Shown one piece after another: positions 24,161 through 36,551 of a stretch of DNA of 64,000 nt. The notes under the pieces are model-generated. The model saw only the letters and a program-made list of their open reading frames with translations. It searched no databases and was not told the origin of the DNA. How positions within the stretch are numbered: the stretch's first letter is position 1; each line of letters begins with the position of its first letter. This stretch comes from Cheilinus undulatus (taxonomy: Eukaryota > Chordata > Actinopteri > Labriformes > Labridae). The position numbers and the translations under genes were made by a program. The stretch spans positions 33,626,151 through 33,690,150 of the forward strand of contig NC_054877.1 in assembly GCF_018320785.1 (NCBI RefSeq), given 5' to 3'.

Positions 24161-25372
24161 GGAACCTTGGGAAGTCTGCAATGAAGAGTGTTATTTATTT
24201 TTTCTTACTAATTAGTGTCATTATTGAATAAAAAGCAACTGAGTTGGTTAACAGACTGAAATTTGTATCAAATAGAGTGGAATAAATTACTGGGGGGCCC
24301 CTGCTCCTCCCTAAAAATGTTAAAATAGTATAGTCCAGCGCTGCAAAATAATGCAAGTAAATTTAATTTAGCCATAGTAAAAATATTGCTCATACACTGG
24401 GAAATTATGGTTCAGAAATACATTTAAATGCATCAATAATTGGCTGCATCCCCTTCTTTTCTCACACTGGTGACTGAAATTGTTATTTATATTGATAGTT
24501 TATATTTTATATTTTGATGGGGGAAAGCCACTGAGGCCCTGTTTACACAACGCTCTGTTTTGTTTTCCATCTTCATTTTCAAATAGTTCCACGTGCAGAT
24601 GGCAGTGTTTTTAAACAACCACGCAAACAAGATCACAGGAAACACCAAAAACACTGTGGATTACATGCCAGGCCAGTAGTTGGTGGTGTGGTTATGCAAT
24701 GAACCAAACATGCATGCATTAAGAGCCTTCCATCCTCACAGCATCCACTTGCGCATGTGTAAAAAACCCTAATTGCACATGGTAAAAATTTTGCAGTGAT
24801 GTCACCTTCAGCGCGCAACACAGCTGCTCAGATGGGCTGAGTGGCAAAACGGTCTGAAACACTGCTAGCTGCTCTATTAGAAACGGAAGAAAAACTAAGA
24901 AAAACAGACTAATATCTGCTTGAATTAGGGATATTTGGATTCAACAGAGCTCCATACCGCACACATGGCGCATGGTTGCGCGATTATGGCGTCACTTGGC
25001 ATGGCATGGTGCTGTTTCCGTCACCCACAGATGGCTGATAAACCTTACATTCACTTAGTTTTGTACTTCTCTCACTACAACCTGATGATTAATGGAAAAA
25101 GTGAGTAGATATATATTCATCATCAACTGTGTCTCATGATGGAGAGGAGATGCTAGCGATCTAAAAATAGCTGGTGGTAAAAACTCCAGCAGAACTTTAG
25201 TTCTGTTTCTGTTACGACACAAAACTGGATAAAAACAATAGTGATGGACTGTCAGGCATCCATGTAATCAATGATAATTGCATCACTTTGTACTAAATGT
25301 CCGCTAAAATTTTAACAGAAGAGAGGAAGGAAAAACGCGAGCTGCAGTCACAGGGCGAGAGGAGCAGTTGGG

Positions 25373-25410
<38 letters not shown>

Positions 25411-27930
25411 CAGAGAGGAGAGATAGTTTATGTGTCCCTGAATGTGGGTCGGTCTGGCATTAATCATTAACTAACTAACTAACATTAGCTTGTTGAATGA
25501 GTGAGTGACAAATGTTTATAAGTTATCATAATATCAATAATGCTAAGGAGCTGAGGCTTACCTGTGACTTCTCTGGGATAAAATAATTTCAAGAGGACAT
25601 AATAAGAAGCAGAATCCCACTATAAAAGTATTTCATTTAAATCATATCCCCAGGTTGCTGTCATTAGTATGATCTTTAAGTGTTTATGTATGTTTGTGAG
25701 AAGGGAGGCAAAGTAAAAACATAAAAAGTATCATTTTAATTTTTTTTCAAATCATTTATTTCTTGTGTTTATTCTGTGGCATGTTCAAGTTATTTAATTT
25801 AACAGAGCTCATAAAAATGTAGTTTTCTTTTAGTTTAAGGAATATAGAAATCTGAACTCTAACATTATTTTGACAGCTTTGGAATATCCATGTTCAGTAT
25901 TTTATCAAGGGACACCCCTTGCAGCTTAAGGATCTTTGTTTACCTATTTTTTGTATATTTTTGTCCTTTATTACAAGAGCTGTATTTTATTTGTCTTTTA
26001 GCTCGAGCTGTGTCTCTGAGGATTCAAACTGAAAGGAATTGTATTCAAATACCAAGGTCAAAGGCTGAACATAATTAAAGGCTTCGTGAAACATCAGTAC
26101 GCTTCATCATTGTCTGGCTGGGGTTTAGCTACACTAAGTAGCTGTTTGCTCAGCCGGCTTGATGTTTTAAAAGAAAGGCTGTGTGACATTAATACATGCA
26201 GGTTTTCTCAGTTTAGAGGGTACGGGGTAGCACTTTGACAAGCCTTCTGTTTACATTATTAACAACTGACTGGAACATATCAGTGACCTAACAGAGTCTG
26301 AGCTTACAGTCTTGAGCATGAAGTTAGAAGAAATAGCAGCTATGTGAATATGGTCAGTCATTCAATATTTTTGTTCAAGAGGTAACACAGTGTAAGCCCC
26401 TCTCATATCCCGTTTTATGTTTAAGCCCTTGGTAAGTCTATTTTGTCTGTTTTGTTGCTGTGTACCTTTTGTCCCCTGATGCGAGGTTGCTCTAGGTTAT
26501 TGTCCGCTGCAGAGAAAAGGATTCAGTCCAAACTTTCTGTAACATAAGCTTTCAATTTGCAGATGTGGATCAGAGTCAGTCGTCCACTGATTGCAGTGTT
26601 GGCTGGTTGATTGATTGAGTGTATGTGTGTGTATGACGTTTTTTGGCATCCACACCTCTATCTTTACATCTGTAGGAATTTTCAGCACATCTGACATCAT
26701 AAAGGGAACATTATCTGGATTTGCAATGTGTTAAGCCTCTAATTATGTATACCATGGCTCAGAACGAGGACACCACACAAGATGAAAAGAACTTTTGCAC
26801 AGGCTTTATTGTAAAGATTAACATCCCTAAATGTGCAAAATAACAGGAATTGACTATCGGAATCAGGGAGGATTGGAGACCCTAGCCAAATGTACAAACG
26901 ATGAGAGGGTGCTTGACCCACCTTAGATTTTTCATTCATCAGAAAAATCTTGCAAACATTGTAAAATAGTGTTTATCTTTTCACATTGCACTGACCATGA
27001 TTTTAGTGGCTGCATTTTGACTACACACACACCTACACACCAACTCCTCAACACACACATTCACACCACACTGTGACATCCCTAGAACACACCCAAATAA
27101 TGTTTGCCCTAAATATGGATTAAATTGGCCTTCAGTGCTTGATATAATATGATAATATAAAAATGTTGACATGGCCTCTCAATGGTGCATATATAGTATA
27201 TGAGAAAATATCACCACCTAGTAAAAAACAATAAAAAATATTTTTTAAGGGATTTCAACACCAAGAACTGAAAAAATAGAAATAGATCAAAATGCAATGG
27301 AAGTGTATTAAAAAAATATTTTTAAATGGGAGTCAATGGGGTTAAAATACCTTCAGGGACACAGGTGTGACTGTTTTTTTACACAGTGAATTAAAGACTT
27401 AAAAAAATTTTTTTTTTCTTAAATACCAAAATTTATCCCAAAATACACACCCTAAGCAAAATGTATGCCATATGCATCAACACAACCAAAGTTATCCACA
27501 AAGAAAGCCAAAAAAGGTAAATAAATACCCTGAGGGACACAGAAAAATCAATTAATGGCAATGTGTGAATAATTAATTCACATCTTAGGTGAACTAAACA
27601 TGCAGGACAATCCTGTCTTTGGTTATAGCACAGGATGGTTATCTTTTGCTGGATGGGCCACTAAAATGTGTGGGGGATAAATTAAGAGTATACCGGCTTC
27701 AATCAATGGTCTGTTCAACTGTATTTTCAAGGAAAGAAGGTCTAAGTTCATAGTTTAGAGATATAGACACAAATGGGAGTTTGGGGAGAACAGAACATTC
27801 AGTTTTCAATTCCTGCCTGATTCAGGTACAGCTGCTTTCAGCCCTAAACAGTGGAAACACTACCACCTGCTGGTCAAAGTTTGTCAATGCACCAAAAGTC
27901 TGGAGAACACAACACCTTTTCACAGTTTAA
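24161..27930. other. Intergenic with microsatellite, nothing else recognised
   Basis: AT-rich DNA without recognisable coding exons. Contains the (GT)n tract below and low-complexity stretches near 27180-27560. Confidence 0.45.
25374..25409. repeat. (GT)n microsatellite
   Basis: About 18 uninterrupted GT units. Confidence 0.97.
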
Positions 27931-27939
27931 CCCTGAGAT

Positions 27940-28142
27940 TAACCTTGCAAAACAGATGGATACACCCGTTTCCTTGTTTCTCACTGGTGAATCCATCTTG
28001 CAAAGCTCCCGTCTGAGCCATTTGGGCCCGGTTAGAAAGTGACAGGACCAATCGGTGACAAGGGGCAGTACTTTCAGGCGCGACAGAGTCGTGACGTAAG
28101 CGTAAGGATGTGTGAAACAAATCCATCTGGCGTGTCAGGTTA
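27940..28142 (-). mobile_element. 9-bp-TSD DNA element, short copy
   Basis: The 203 bp element is bounded by the perfect 9-bp repeat CCCTGAGAT (27931-27939 and 28143-28151). Termini TAACCTTGCAAAACAGATGG and its imperfect inverse match those of the element at 143-704, in opposite orientation. The internal region equivalent to about 190-540 of the long copy is missing, so it is a deletion derivative or a shorter sibling. Confidence 0.85.
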
Positions 28143-28742
28143 CCCTGAGATGGTGTTGAGGCCATTTTGTAACTTTTCTGGTCATTTTTTGTTGTGTTTT
28201 TGATTATTTTGACTGTGTTGATGTTAAAAACATACATTTTGGTGTTTTTTTTTTTCTTTTTTTTTCCCCCAGTAGAGTTTAAAATCTTGATATCAGAACT
28301 TGTTACGGGTCAGTAATAAGTTCTGTAAACTTTTTAAAATACACTTTATGGTATTTGTGACCAAAAAAAATCCCCAATGAAACCCATTAAAATCAAATTT
28401 TGATCCCCCAGCTATTGCACTTAAAAAAGAACATACATGCATTTTATGATACTCAGCTTTCATTTCTGAGTTATTGCTTAAAATTAGCAGTTTTTCCTGT
28501 TCTTCACCAAATGCCATTTTCCTATATTTGGCACAGAGGGAAATTGCATGCTTTTTTGCTGTTTTTCTACAGGGGTACTATTGTCAAAATATATTAAAAT
28601 ATTAAAATTTTATAAATGCATGATAATCAAAATTGTTCATTATTAACATATTCAAGGCTATGATAATCCCTTAAAAGACATTCAATTTGCATGTGGTAGA
28701 AAAAAATACAGCTTTTGTGGGGGGTTTCACATTGCAAAATTA

Positions 28743-28815
28743 ATATTATTTTTATTATTATTATTATTATTATTTATTTATTTATTTTTTTTTTTTTAAT
28801 TATTTTCATTATTAT
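28743..28815. repeat. (ATT)n/(ATTT)n low-complexity tract
   Basis: ATT and ATTT units running into a T-rich stretch. Confidence 0.9.
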
Positions 28816-29020
28816 TACCCTTGCCAAGGAACATAACTCAAAAAGTTATGGACAGATCTTGATGAAATTTTCAGGAAATGTCAGAAATAGCATAACGAAG
28901 AACTGATCAGATTTTGGGAGTGATCCAGATCACCGTCTGGATTTAGGAATTTTTTTTTAAGGATTCTTTACTATTGGGAGATAGGGCTAATGGCTGAGGT
29001 CTGCACTGTTACCACTTTAC
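28816..29020 (+). repeat. Interspersed teleost repeat, class unassigned
   Basis: The text 'cttgccaaggaacataactcaaaaagttatggacagatcttgatgaaattttcaggaaatg' followed by 'gtgatccagatcaccgtctgg' is a phrase I know as widespread in fish genomes. No ORF belongs to it. Confidence 0.55.
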
Positions 29021-29815
29021 ACCAGGAGATGGCGGACATGAGTAACTTGAATCCCAGCAGCATTTTACGTGTGTTTCTATTAAAAGTTTTGGAGTTTATA
29101 GAGTTTGAAAGACGCACGCGTAGTCGAGGAGACGAGTTGGAGCGTAACAGAGAGAAAGCGAATTGTAGTGAGAATACTCACAATGCTGGGAGGAATAGAG
29201 GATTATTCACCCTCTGCCATGACTTCCAGTTGTCCAGTGAGACCATGGGTGAGACTTCCAGTGCATCTGTTTGCACCGGCAGGCAATGCTTTTGCCATGA
29301 CAGTCCACCCATAGCAAAGCCAATACTTTACCTCAGCATGTTTCCAAGTGCTTTTACAGTCATTATTATTATTATTATTTTTTATTTCAGTATCCAGTTC
29401 AGATCCTCACAGGTTTCCTGTTAATCTCATCCTGCATACTTCAGTCTCCTCCTCCACGCCACCTCATTGGTTCCTGGTCCAGCTTCTGGACCAGTGTCTA
29501 GACTCCATAGAGGTTATGCTGTTCCTGCTGTTTGCCTCACTACCCCTTCAAGCATACATGAAGTCATCACAATGGGGTCTAATCACCAAAGACTTGCACA
29601 TTTCTCTTTCATTAAGTTTGTAAAATAAATTATTGTTAAACTGGGGTCCATTTTTGGACACAAACAGCCTGAGTGCAACAATTTATTAAAATCTTGAAGA
29701 AAAAAAATGAATAATGAATAAAAATGACAGTTTTTATTCATTTTTAACATTACCAAGGCTATAACAATCCCCTTCAAGGAAATTCAATTTGCATGTAGTA
29801 AAAGAAATATTTCAT

Positions 29816-29871
29816 TTTTTAATTAATTAATTAATTAATTAATTAATTAATTAATTTATTTATTTATTATT
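29816..29871. repeat. (AATT)n/(ATTT)n microsatellite
   Basis: About ten AATT units followed by ATTT units. Confidence 0.95.
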
Positions 29872-30239
29872 TTACATTACAAACATCAGGATTTTGCACT
29901 TAAACTGACATTTCTAAAAATTTGCAAAGGCTAAAAAATCATTTAATCACTTTTTTTTTTAATTTAAATGTAAAGCAGCAGGATGAGTGATGGCACTATA
30001 CTCCAAATTATTTCATGACTTTTATTTTGTCGCCATGAGAAATTTTTATATTGTTTTTGGTTTTAGCTTTATTCAAAGGAAATCATCAGCAGTGGCTCTC
30101 AACTGGTGGATGGGTACCCAAAAATAGGTCAGGGAGCTGTTTTCAGTGGGCAAATAAACTCTGATGTATGGAAGCCCTATGAGGACATTCGGTACATTCA
30201 TATTTGTTAAATGTGTTGTGGAGGTCTTGACTCATTTTT

Positions 30240-30627
30240 TCATCCTGGATAAAAAAAACAAACAAAAAAAAAAACGGTTTTCCCATGATGATGTGCCTGT
30301 TTCTTGAGATCTCTAGATATTATTAAGAGAGGAATAATTTAATTATAAAATATATGCACATCATCATGGTACCTGTAGTGATACACTTTTTAATTATGAT
30401 TTGTTCTGTCATTTTTCTTTGTTTAATCATGTATTTTGTTCCATGTAAGGTTCAACCTTTTTTTTATATTGTTTTGTTAATTGTCCTTGTTGAAAGTTAT
30501 ATGTATATTTGTGTATATTGCCCCTTGAATTGTGTATGACGGAGCTGCTGTTTTAATGCAAAACAATTTTCAGATCTTGCATCTGACAATAAAGTATTAT
30601 CAATCAATCAATCAATCAATCAATCAA
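30240..30627 (+). mobile_element. Probable LINE 3' tail ending in (TCAA)n
   Basis: A non-coding T-rich segment ends 'tctgacaataaagtattatcaatcaatcaatc'. An AATAAAGT motif followed by a short-unit (TCAA)n tail is usual for fish non-LTR retrotransposon 3' ends. No reverse transcriptase sequence is left. Confidence 0.5.
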
Positions 30628-30755
30628 ACTGCAACATTTTCATTAAATAAATAAAAGTGGTCGAAACTCCGATATTTAGGTGGCAGTTACTCACAAAAGC
30701 GGTACAGGGTCCTGAGGATAGACCAAATGGAAACCACTGCTTTAATAATAGAAAA

Positions 30756-33700
30756 TTAGTACCAGTAACATAATGGGTAAATATAGGAGGCTGTTTCATG
30801 GCTGAATTCTTGGTCAGCTTCAGTAATAGACATTCCTCTGCCATCAGCAGAATCTCCACTTCTATTTGTGTTTGTTTTCTCTGATCCATTAGCATCTGTT
30901 TCTCCGTCTTTGTGAGTGTTTGTGTCTGTGGTTATCGTTTCTGTCAGTTGATCTTCCAGTCTCATAGAAGAAAGAGTCAGGGATCTGTGTAAGAGGAAAT
31001 CATTTCACTATGGTGGGAAGTCCATTTTTGTTTTATTTTGCTGTAAATCAAAGCTCCTTACCTGGCTTTCTTTACCAGGACACTGAGGTGATTGTCTTTC
31101 TCTTCTAGGATCTTCTTCAAAGCATCAACTTCTCTCTGATTATCAAGGAGCTCCCTCTGGAGACGATGGTTTGTCTCCTCCAGAGTCTCACAAAAAGCCT
31201 GAAACCAAATGAAAAGCTGTTAAGAAACCAGACAATTACCTTGACTTTTAGCCCTTATGTGAATATTATTGTACAGCCATGCCCTCACCCTGCTCTCCAC
31301 CAGACTGTCGAATGGACCCGGTGGGTCAGCCAAACACAGGAAGCGCCTGACTGCATCGCTGAGGGGAAAAACAGATAACAAACTTCAAATAAAACAAGGC
31401 AGAGAGAGAAATATATCAACATTTATATTTTAATAAATAAATATTATAAAGCTCACCTCTTGACAGCTTCTTTGTGCAATGTTAAGCTATGCAGGAAGCT
31501 CTGCAGGCCTCCAAGCCGCTCCTCCAGAAACTCCTCATCATAGTTGTCTCTGAACCAGCGCTTAGGAGGCAAGGCCAGAGAACAGCCAGGGTACAGCTCC
31601 TTAAGCTTTGAACAAAAGATTCACAAAAGGGAAGGAAATAAAAGAAGCTGCACCTAACAATTTAAAAATTAAACAATATAAAAGACAAAAATGCAATGAA
31701 TGTGCCAATGAGCATTAGACAACAGCTGTCCTTTATGTGAACACTGAATTTACACATTTTGTTTTATATTTTTGTTTGTAGTAATAAGAATAACTAGGGC
31801 TGCAAGCAGCACTGAGGGGCCCTCCAACCCACCACATGTGGGGCTGTGATGCCACCACTGGATGTTGGTACACTGTGCAGTGTGCTGCTGCACAGCAGAG
31901 AGACCATGCAGATCCTCCCAGGACTGCCAGTGAATAAAAATAATTAGCTTATTGCATTTTGTATATGAGGTAGTGCAGGCTGTCAACACTAGGTGGCAGT
32001 ATGAAAAAGGAAGATGCTGATATATAAAACTGATCAGGTCAGGGCAGATATGTTCATACTGTAGAATTTAAAGGAGATTTGACATTTTATGTAAGAGGAG
32101 CTATCAGATTCTTACAGTAGGTAGTGCTACATCAAAACCATGAAATTAATATTTTAAAGTGCAAGGGGGCAGACTCTGTCAAATCTGAGTTAGGCTAACT
32201 TCCTGTCTGTCTGAAATGGCAAGATATGATGCTCACCATCAGCAGTGAAGCGTCCTTTAATGCAACATGTCAGTGTTGTGGACACATATTGAGGTCTTTA
32301 TTTCAAAATCTTTATTCCTCTAATGGCTGATAATGACAAGCTACAGTCGGTATGGTCTGGTGAGCATGTAGCCAGTAGCCAGTAGCAGAAGCTTGCATTG
32401 CAAAATAGTGCCAAGCACAAAGGCCTTTGAAAATGAAAATAAAAACACATAAAAAAAATATGGATATAGCATACAACTGAGCCAGCACTGTTTTCTTACC
32501 TGTTTTTACCTCAAATTTGCTAAATTAAATTAATAATTAATTAGAAACTATACCCTTTAGCTATGCTGTACAGTCTAGCGTCTCCAAGCGTGTCTATTTG
32601 AAGGGGCAATGCACAATGAAATCACTAGGGGATAAATCAATATTGCCAATACCTTATACTGTCCCTTGTGTGGTACTGTAGAAATGTGCAAGATGCAAAA
32701 ATCCAAGACGGCAGAATCCATGGAGCCCCCCCCCCCCCATATATAAATAAAAGGCTTATTCTAAGTTTGTAAAAGTAACATTTATATAGTAAGGTGATTA
32801 AACACGTATTTAGATAGGCCTACTTATGAATACTTTTTTTTTTTTTTACCAAATTTGTTCAGCTAAATCTACTAGACTAAGTATTGCATAGTGCACCTTA
32901 AAGGCGCAGTGGTGTACTTATCTTACACCACTGTGACTACAGGGGGACATTGCAGTGGCTTAACCAGAGTGTGCTAAGAGGGACAATAAAGGATGGTATT
33001 AATCACAATTTGAACAATAAGGCACTAAGTATGGACCTTTAATTAATCACAATTAATGTATTAATGCTAACAGCCCTAGTTACTTTCTATTTCTATAAGT
33101 CTGCTTCTTTTGGACTTACTGTGCAGCACTGTCTTAAACTGTTGTTTTTAAAAAGGCTTTATAAATAAGATTAAAAATTTGATCTGATGAAATCCTAACA
33201 GGATTTAAATGTAAAATAAACTGCATGTTACTGTTGATGTGCAATGACATTTCCTGCTGCTCAAACAATAAAGGACGTGCACCGTCTCACCTTGTCATTA
33301 AGCCGGCAGAAGTCAGTATATCTTCTGAAGATCACCCAGCTGTCTCCTTCAGATGTCGTAACATGGATCTTATAAACCTAACAATCACATAAACACACAA
33401 ATAGTAAGTAATAGTAAAGCAAAACACCTCTGAAGATGTTAAAATTTTACTTTTTTGTGGCATTCTCAGTGAGAACTTCTCACACTTGAACTTGTGAGTG
33501 ATTTGGCAGTATTGAGCAGTCAGCACACAACCACCCTTGTTATATAATCTTTTTACTCAGTAGGAGTCATGTGATGCCAGTGTGACATCACATGCATTGC
33601 CAAAGTCCATGTGCTTTTAAATCCTTGTACATTCATTCAAAAACAAACTCTGGAGGATTTTAATGAGGAAGTAAAAAACTTACTGTAAATTTTGCCCTCT

Positions 33701-33977
33701 CCTCCAGGATCTCATAGCCCAGCAGAGTCGGGGTGATGGGTCTCTCCACCCAGCTCTCTCTAACTCTCTCTTCACCCTCCTGCAGTGTTGATGGTCCATC
33801 CAGCATATCTCCTGTGGTTCTCCTCCAGAAGTAAGCTAGGGTTTGAGCCCAGGGTCTGACTGCTCTTACACAGGGAACACTTTCTAGAGGAGGGGGCTCA
33901 GATTCCTTCTTTGCCCATGATCTGCATGCTCCAGTCCAGTCCACAGCAAACGGGACTGGAACAAAAGGGGTGGCCAT
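30756..33977 (-). CDS. snx16: Sorting nexin 16
   Basis: Six coding exons on the minus strand: 33977-33684, 33377-33291, 31605-31457, 31358-31289, 31198-31062 and 30984-30756. All have GT-AG borders and compatible phases, giving 321 residues (human SNX16 has 344). The start [10 protein letters not shown] matches the mammalian N-terminus. The PX domain spans about residues 80-195, with [10 protein letters not shown], the phosphoinositide-binding RRYTDF (116-121) and ALPPKRWF (138-145). [13 protein letters not shown] and a coiled coil from residue 201 ([20 protein letters not shown]) follow, then an acidic, Thr/Asn-rich tail shorter and more diverged than in mammals. In mammals it binds PtdIns3P on endosomes and acts in endosome-to-lysosome and recycling traffic. 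The bases just before ATG read CCTTCAG, so a 5' UTR exon may be spliced on upstream. Intron 2 is enlarged by repeats. Confidence 0.93.
31794..32340 (+). repeat. Interspersed repeat in snx16 intron 2
   Basis: Starts 'aactagggctgcaagcagcactgaggggccctccaaccc', a phrase common to a widespread fish repeat. The inverted text 'aacagccctagtta' occurs at 33064-33077. The elements may be one insertion or two; no target duplication was identified. Confidence 0.5.
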
Positions 33978-35149
33978 CTGAAGGGATTTAGACTAGAAAT
34001 TTACTCCATGTGACCACAGGAAAAAGAGTTGAGTTGCCAAGTTGCACCAGCTCACAGCAGATAATCCAACATTTTGTGGGTGCTGCAGGTTTGCGTCTTG
34101 CATGAGCTGTGCAGGGAGTGTCTCACTGACAGTTGTGCTGGATCATCATAAAGACATAGACACGTTTGTGGGGCCAATGTAAGCAGCATTTAAAACGTGT
34201 TGGCTGAACTGTTGACACCCTTTGTGTCACACAGCATGCATCAGAGTACAAAGACTGAATCATGTGCTTCAGTTTGTGTCCTGTCCCTTCAGAGAAACAG
34301 AGTACTTCCTCTTTCTATGAAACACACACAAGATGAAAAAAAAAAACCCACAAAAACCTCTGTGAAGAATGAAAGATGCTAAACAACACATGACAAAATA
34401 TCAAACAATAAAACAATACCAAAAATGTCCAATGGGAGAGAAAGCTAACAACATTATAATATCAGTTAACGTGTTTGTACAGTCACAGCTCACATCAAAT
34501 GTTACCTGAAGACACTTTACAAAAGAGCATGCTTAGATCATACTCTGTTATATTTTTACAAAGACCCAATCACCATAAGCATAACTCTGACTTTTAATCA
34601 GAGGTAATAGTTTATTACATTTACTCATTTTAAAAAGTATAGAGCTCTGAGGACAAAAATTAAGCACTGAATGCCAAAGCCAAACTACCAATTTGTCCAA
34701 GACAAGAGACTGGTCAGTAGTTTGGCTTTGAATGAAAGAATGATTGCACATTTCACCCCAAACAGCGGTTGCATTTTACTTCAGGTTCAGTCACACCTTA
34801 TCATAAACAACCTGGTAAGAGATCCACATTCTCCTGTTGTTATTGTGCATTAAAGAATGATCATTTTTTCACTGTACAAGCCCCTTAGCCAAAACTAGCT
34901 ACTCAGTGCTTTGAGTAAACTTCAAATGAGCTGCTTTCAATTTTTCTTGAGGATCGATAGACTAGTACTTCGACTCTTACTTCAGTAAATTTTAACCAAA
35001 GAAACCATACTTTTACTTGAGTAATACAGTCTTGGACTTTTTCCACCTTTGCTTTTAACTGTCAGAAACCTTAAGAGGAACCAGACCAACTGAAAAAAAA
35101 ACAAACAAACAAACAAACAAAAAAAAACAAGGAAGATGGCTATCTAGAT

Positions 35150-35470
35150 AGATGGTTGGCTTGTTAGCCAGATCTATCCATCTAGTTCACAAACTATGTA
35201 GCTAACTATTAACATTTCTGGGTAACTATCGTAGTCAGTCTTTCTAACTAGCTTACTATGATGACAGCTTTCTATTTAGCTAACTTCTATTTAACTAACA
35301 GTCTTTCTATTCCGCTAACTTACAATCGTTTTATCTGTCTATTTAACTATCTTTACTTAGTTAACTATTTTTCTATTTTGCTGTCTTTCTATTTAGCTGT
35401 CTTTCTATTTAGCTGATTAACTATCTTTCTATTCGGCTAACTATCTTAATTCTATTTAGCTATCCATCTG
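35150..35470. repeat. Degenerate tandem repeat (TTAGCTAACT/CTATCTTTCTA)
   Basis: Many imperfect units alternating 'tttagctaac' and 'ctttctattt' over about 320 bp, directly upstream of a perfect (TCTA)n array. It probably arose from a decayed tetranucleotide microsatellite. Confidence 0.7.
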
Positions 35471-35689
35471 AAGTAATTGACATAATTTGTTTGGATCAAA
35501 TATTATTTGAACCTGTTTTTTTCCCAACGCACAGCAAAAATCAAGTCAAAATCTCAAGGCACGCCATATTTGTATCCATGCAAATAGCCTTTTAATCATG
35601 TGAAGGTAGTGTAAATTGTAGTATAGTTGTATTTAAAAACATATGGTTGTAAAAATTCCCACATCGTGCCTTAACACACAATTTGAAAA

Positions 35690-35699
35690 CCACTGACAT
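35690..35699. mobile_element. hAT terminal remnant
   Basis: 'gaaaaccactg' following 'acacaattt' is the inverse of a CAGTGGTTTTCAAA hAT terminus. The other end was not identified. Confidence 0.3.
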
Positions 35700-35742
35700 A
35701 ACTTAAAAACAGTGAACAGTTTATTGGTAATTATAGGTTAGG

Positions 35743-35774
<32 letters not shown>
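35743..35774. repeat. (TCTA)n microsatellite
   Basis: About eight uninterrupted TCTA units. Confidence 0.95.
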
Positions 35775-36551
35775 GTTTAATAGCGCTCAAAGTAGATATC
35801 TAGTGTTTAATATAAAAAAGTTTATTCCTTGTAATTTCTTTTCGTATACACATGTTCACATGAAATCGTCATGATGGTTGGAGACTCACGAGTTCGGGGA
35901 ATTCCAGCATGTTAAAACCCCTTTCATTAACTGTTGAGTTTGTGCCCTGGGGAGAATTTTGACTCCATGAAACAGTTTCAATTTGAAGCATTGGCAAGAT
36001 GTGGATTAAAACATCCCATTAGAACACCCTTTCTTAGTTATCTGTGTTTTTAATTAAGGTAATCTGTAATTTAATTATACTGAAACTGAATGCTGTATAC
36101 ACTCTTGGGGACCAGACAGATATCCTCAAAACCTACGGACATGAACGCGTCTCCAAAAAAAAAACCCCCGGAAGTCTGTCGTCATTAGCAACAACAAACC
36201 CACCTGCCTTTTAAATGATAGCGCTACTCTGCAGCGGCTTTCGGTTTAATAACTCTGTTTCTCAGCCGTTGGGAGCTGGATGGAGACATTCTGGCAGCGT
36301 ACATGAATGAACAGGCATGTGAAGACGCTAACATTCGATTTTAGTAGTTTATCCTGTGGCTACCTGCGGACCGTTTTTCACCTCTCTCATCCTACACTTA
36401 TGAACGTTAGCTTAGCCCGCTAGCTGTCAGCGACATTATGGCATGCGTTTAAAAAAGCAAGCTCTTCCTCATTGCATTAACCAAGAGGGGAGGTTCTGCT
36501 TTTAGTGGCTGATAAATCCTCTGACTTCCCGACAAGGGCTTAGTTCTTGCT

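Larger units (their letters stand above)
33978..36551. promoter_or_regulatory. Divergent snx16/ripk2 intergenic region, putative promoters
   Basis: The 2.57 kb between the two start codons holds the upstream regions of both genes. Near ripk2, the 36100-36550 stretch is less AT-rich and has an ETS-type CCGGAAGT (36168-36175), a TTAGCAAC motif just after it (about 36185), and a short upstream reading frame (36303-36344) ahead of the ripk2 ATG. No TATA box is evident. The TSS of either gene cannot be placed from sequence alone. A degenerate tandem repeat and a (TCTA)n tract occupy 35150-35775. Confidence 0.45.

Noticed and set aside
28990-29424. 144-codon frame with a hydrophobic isoleucine-rich end
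   Set aside because: The hydrophobic run is translated (ATT)n low-complexity DNA, and the 5' part overlaps an interspersed repeat.
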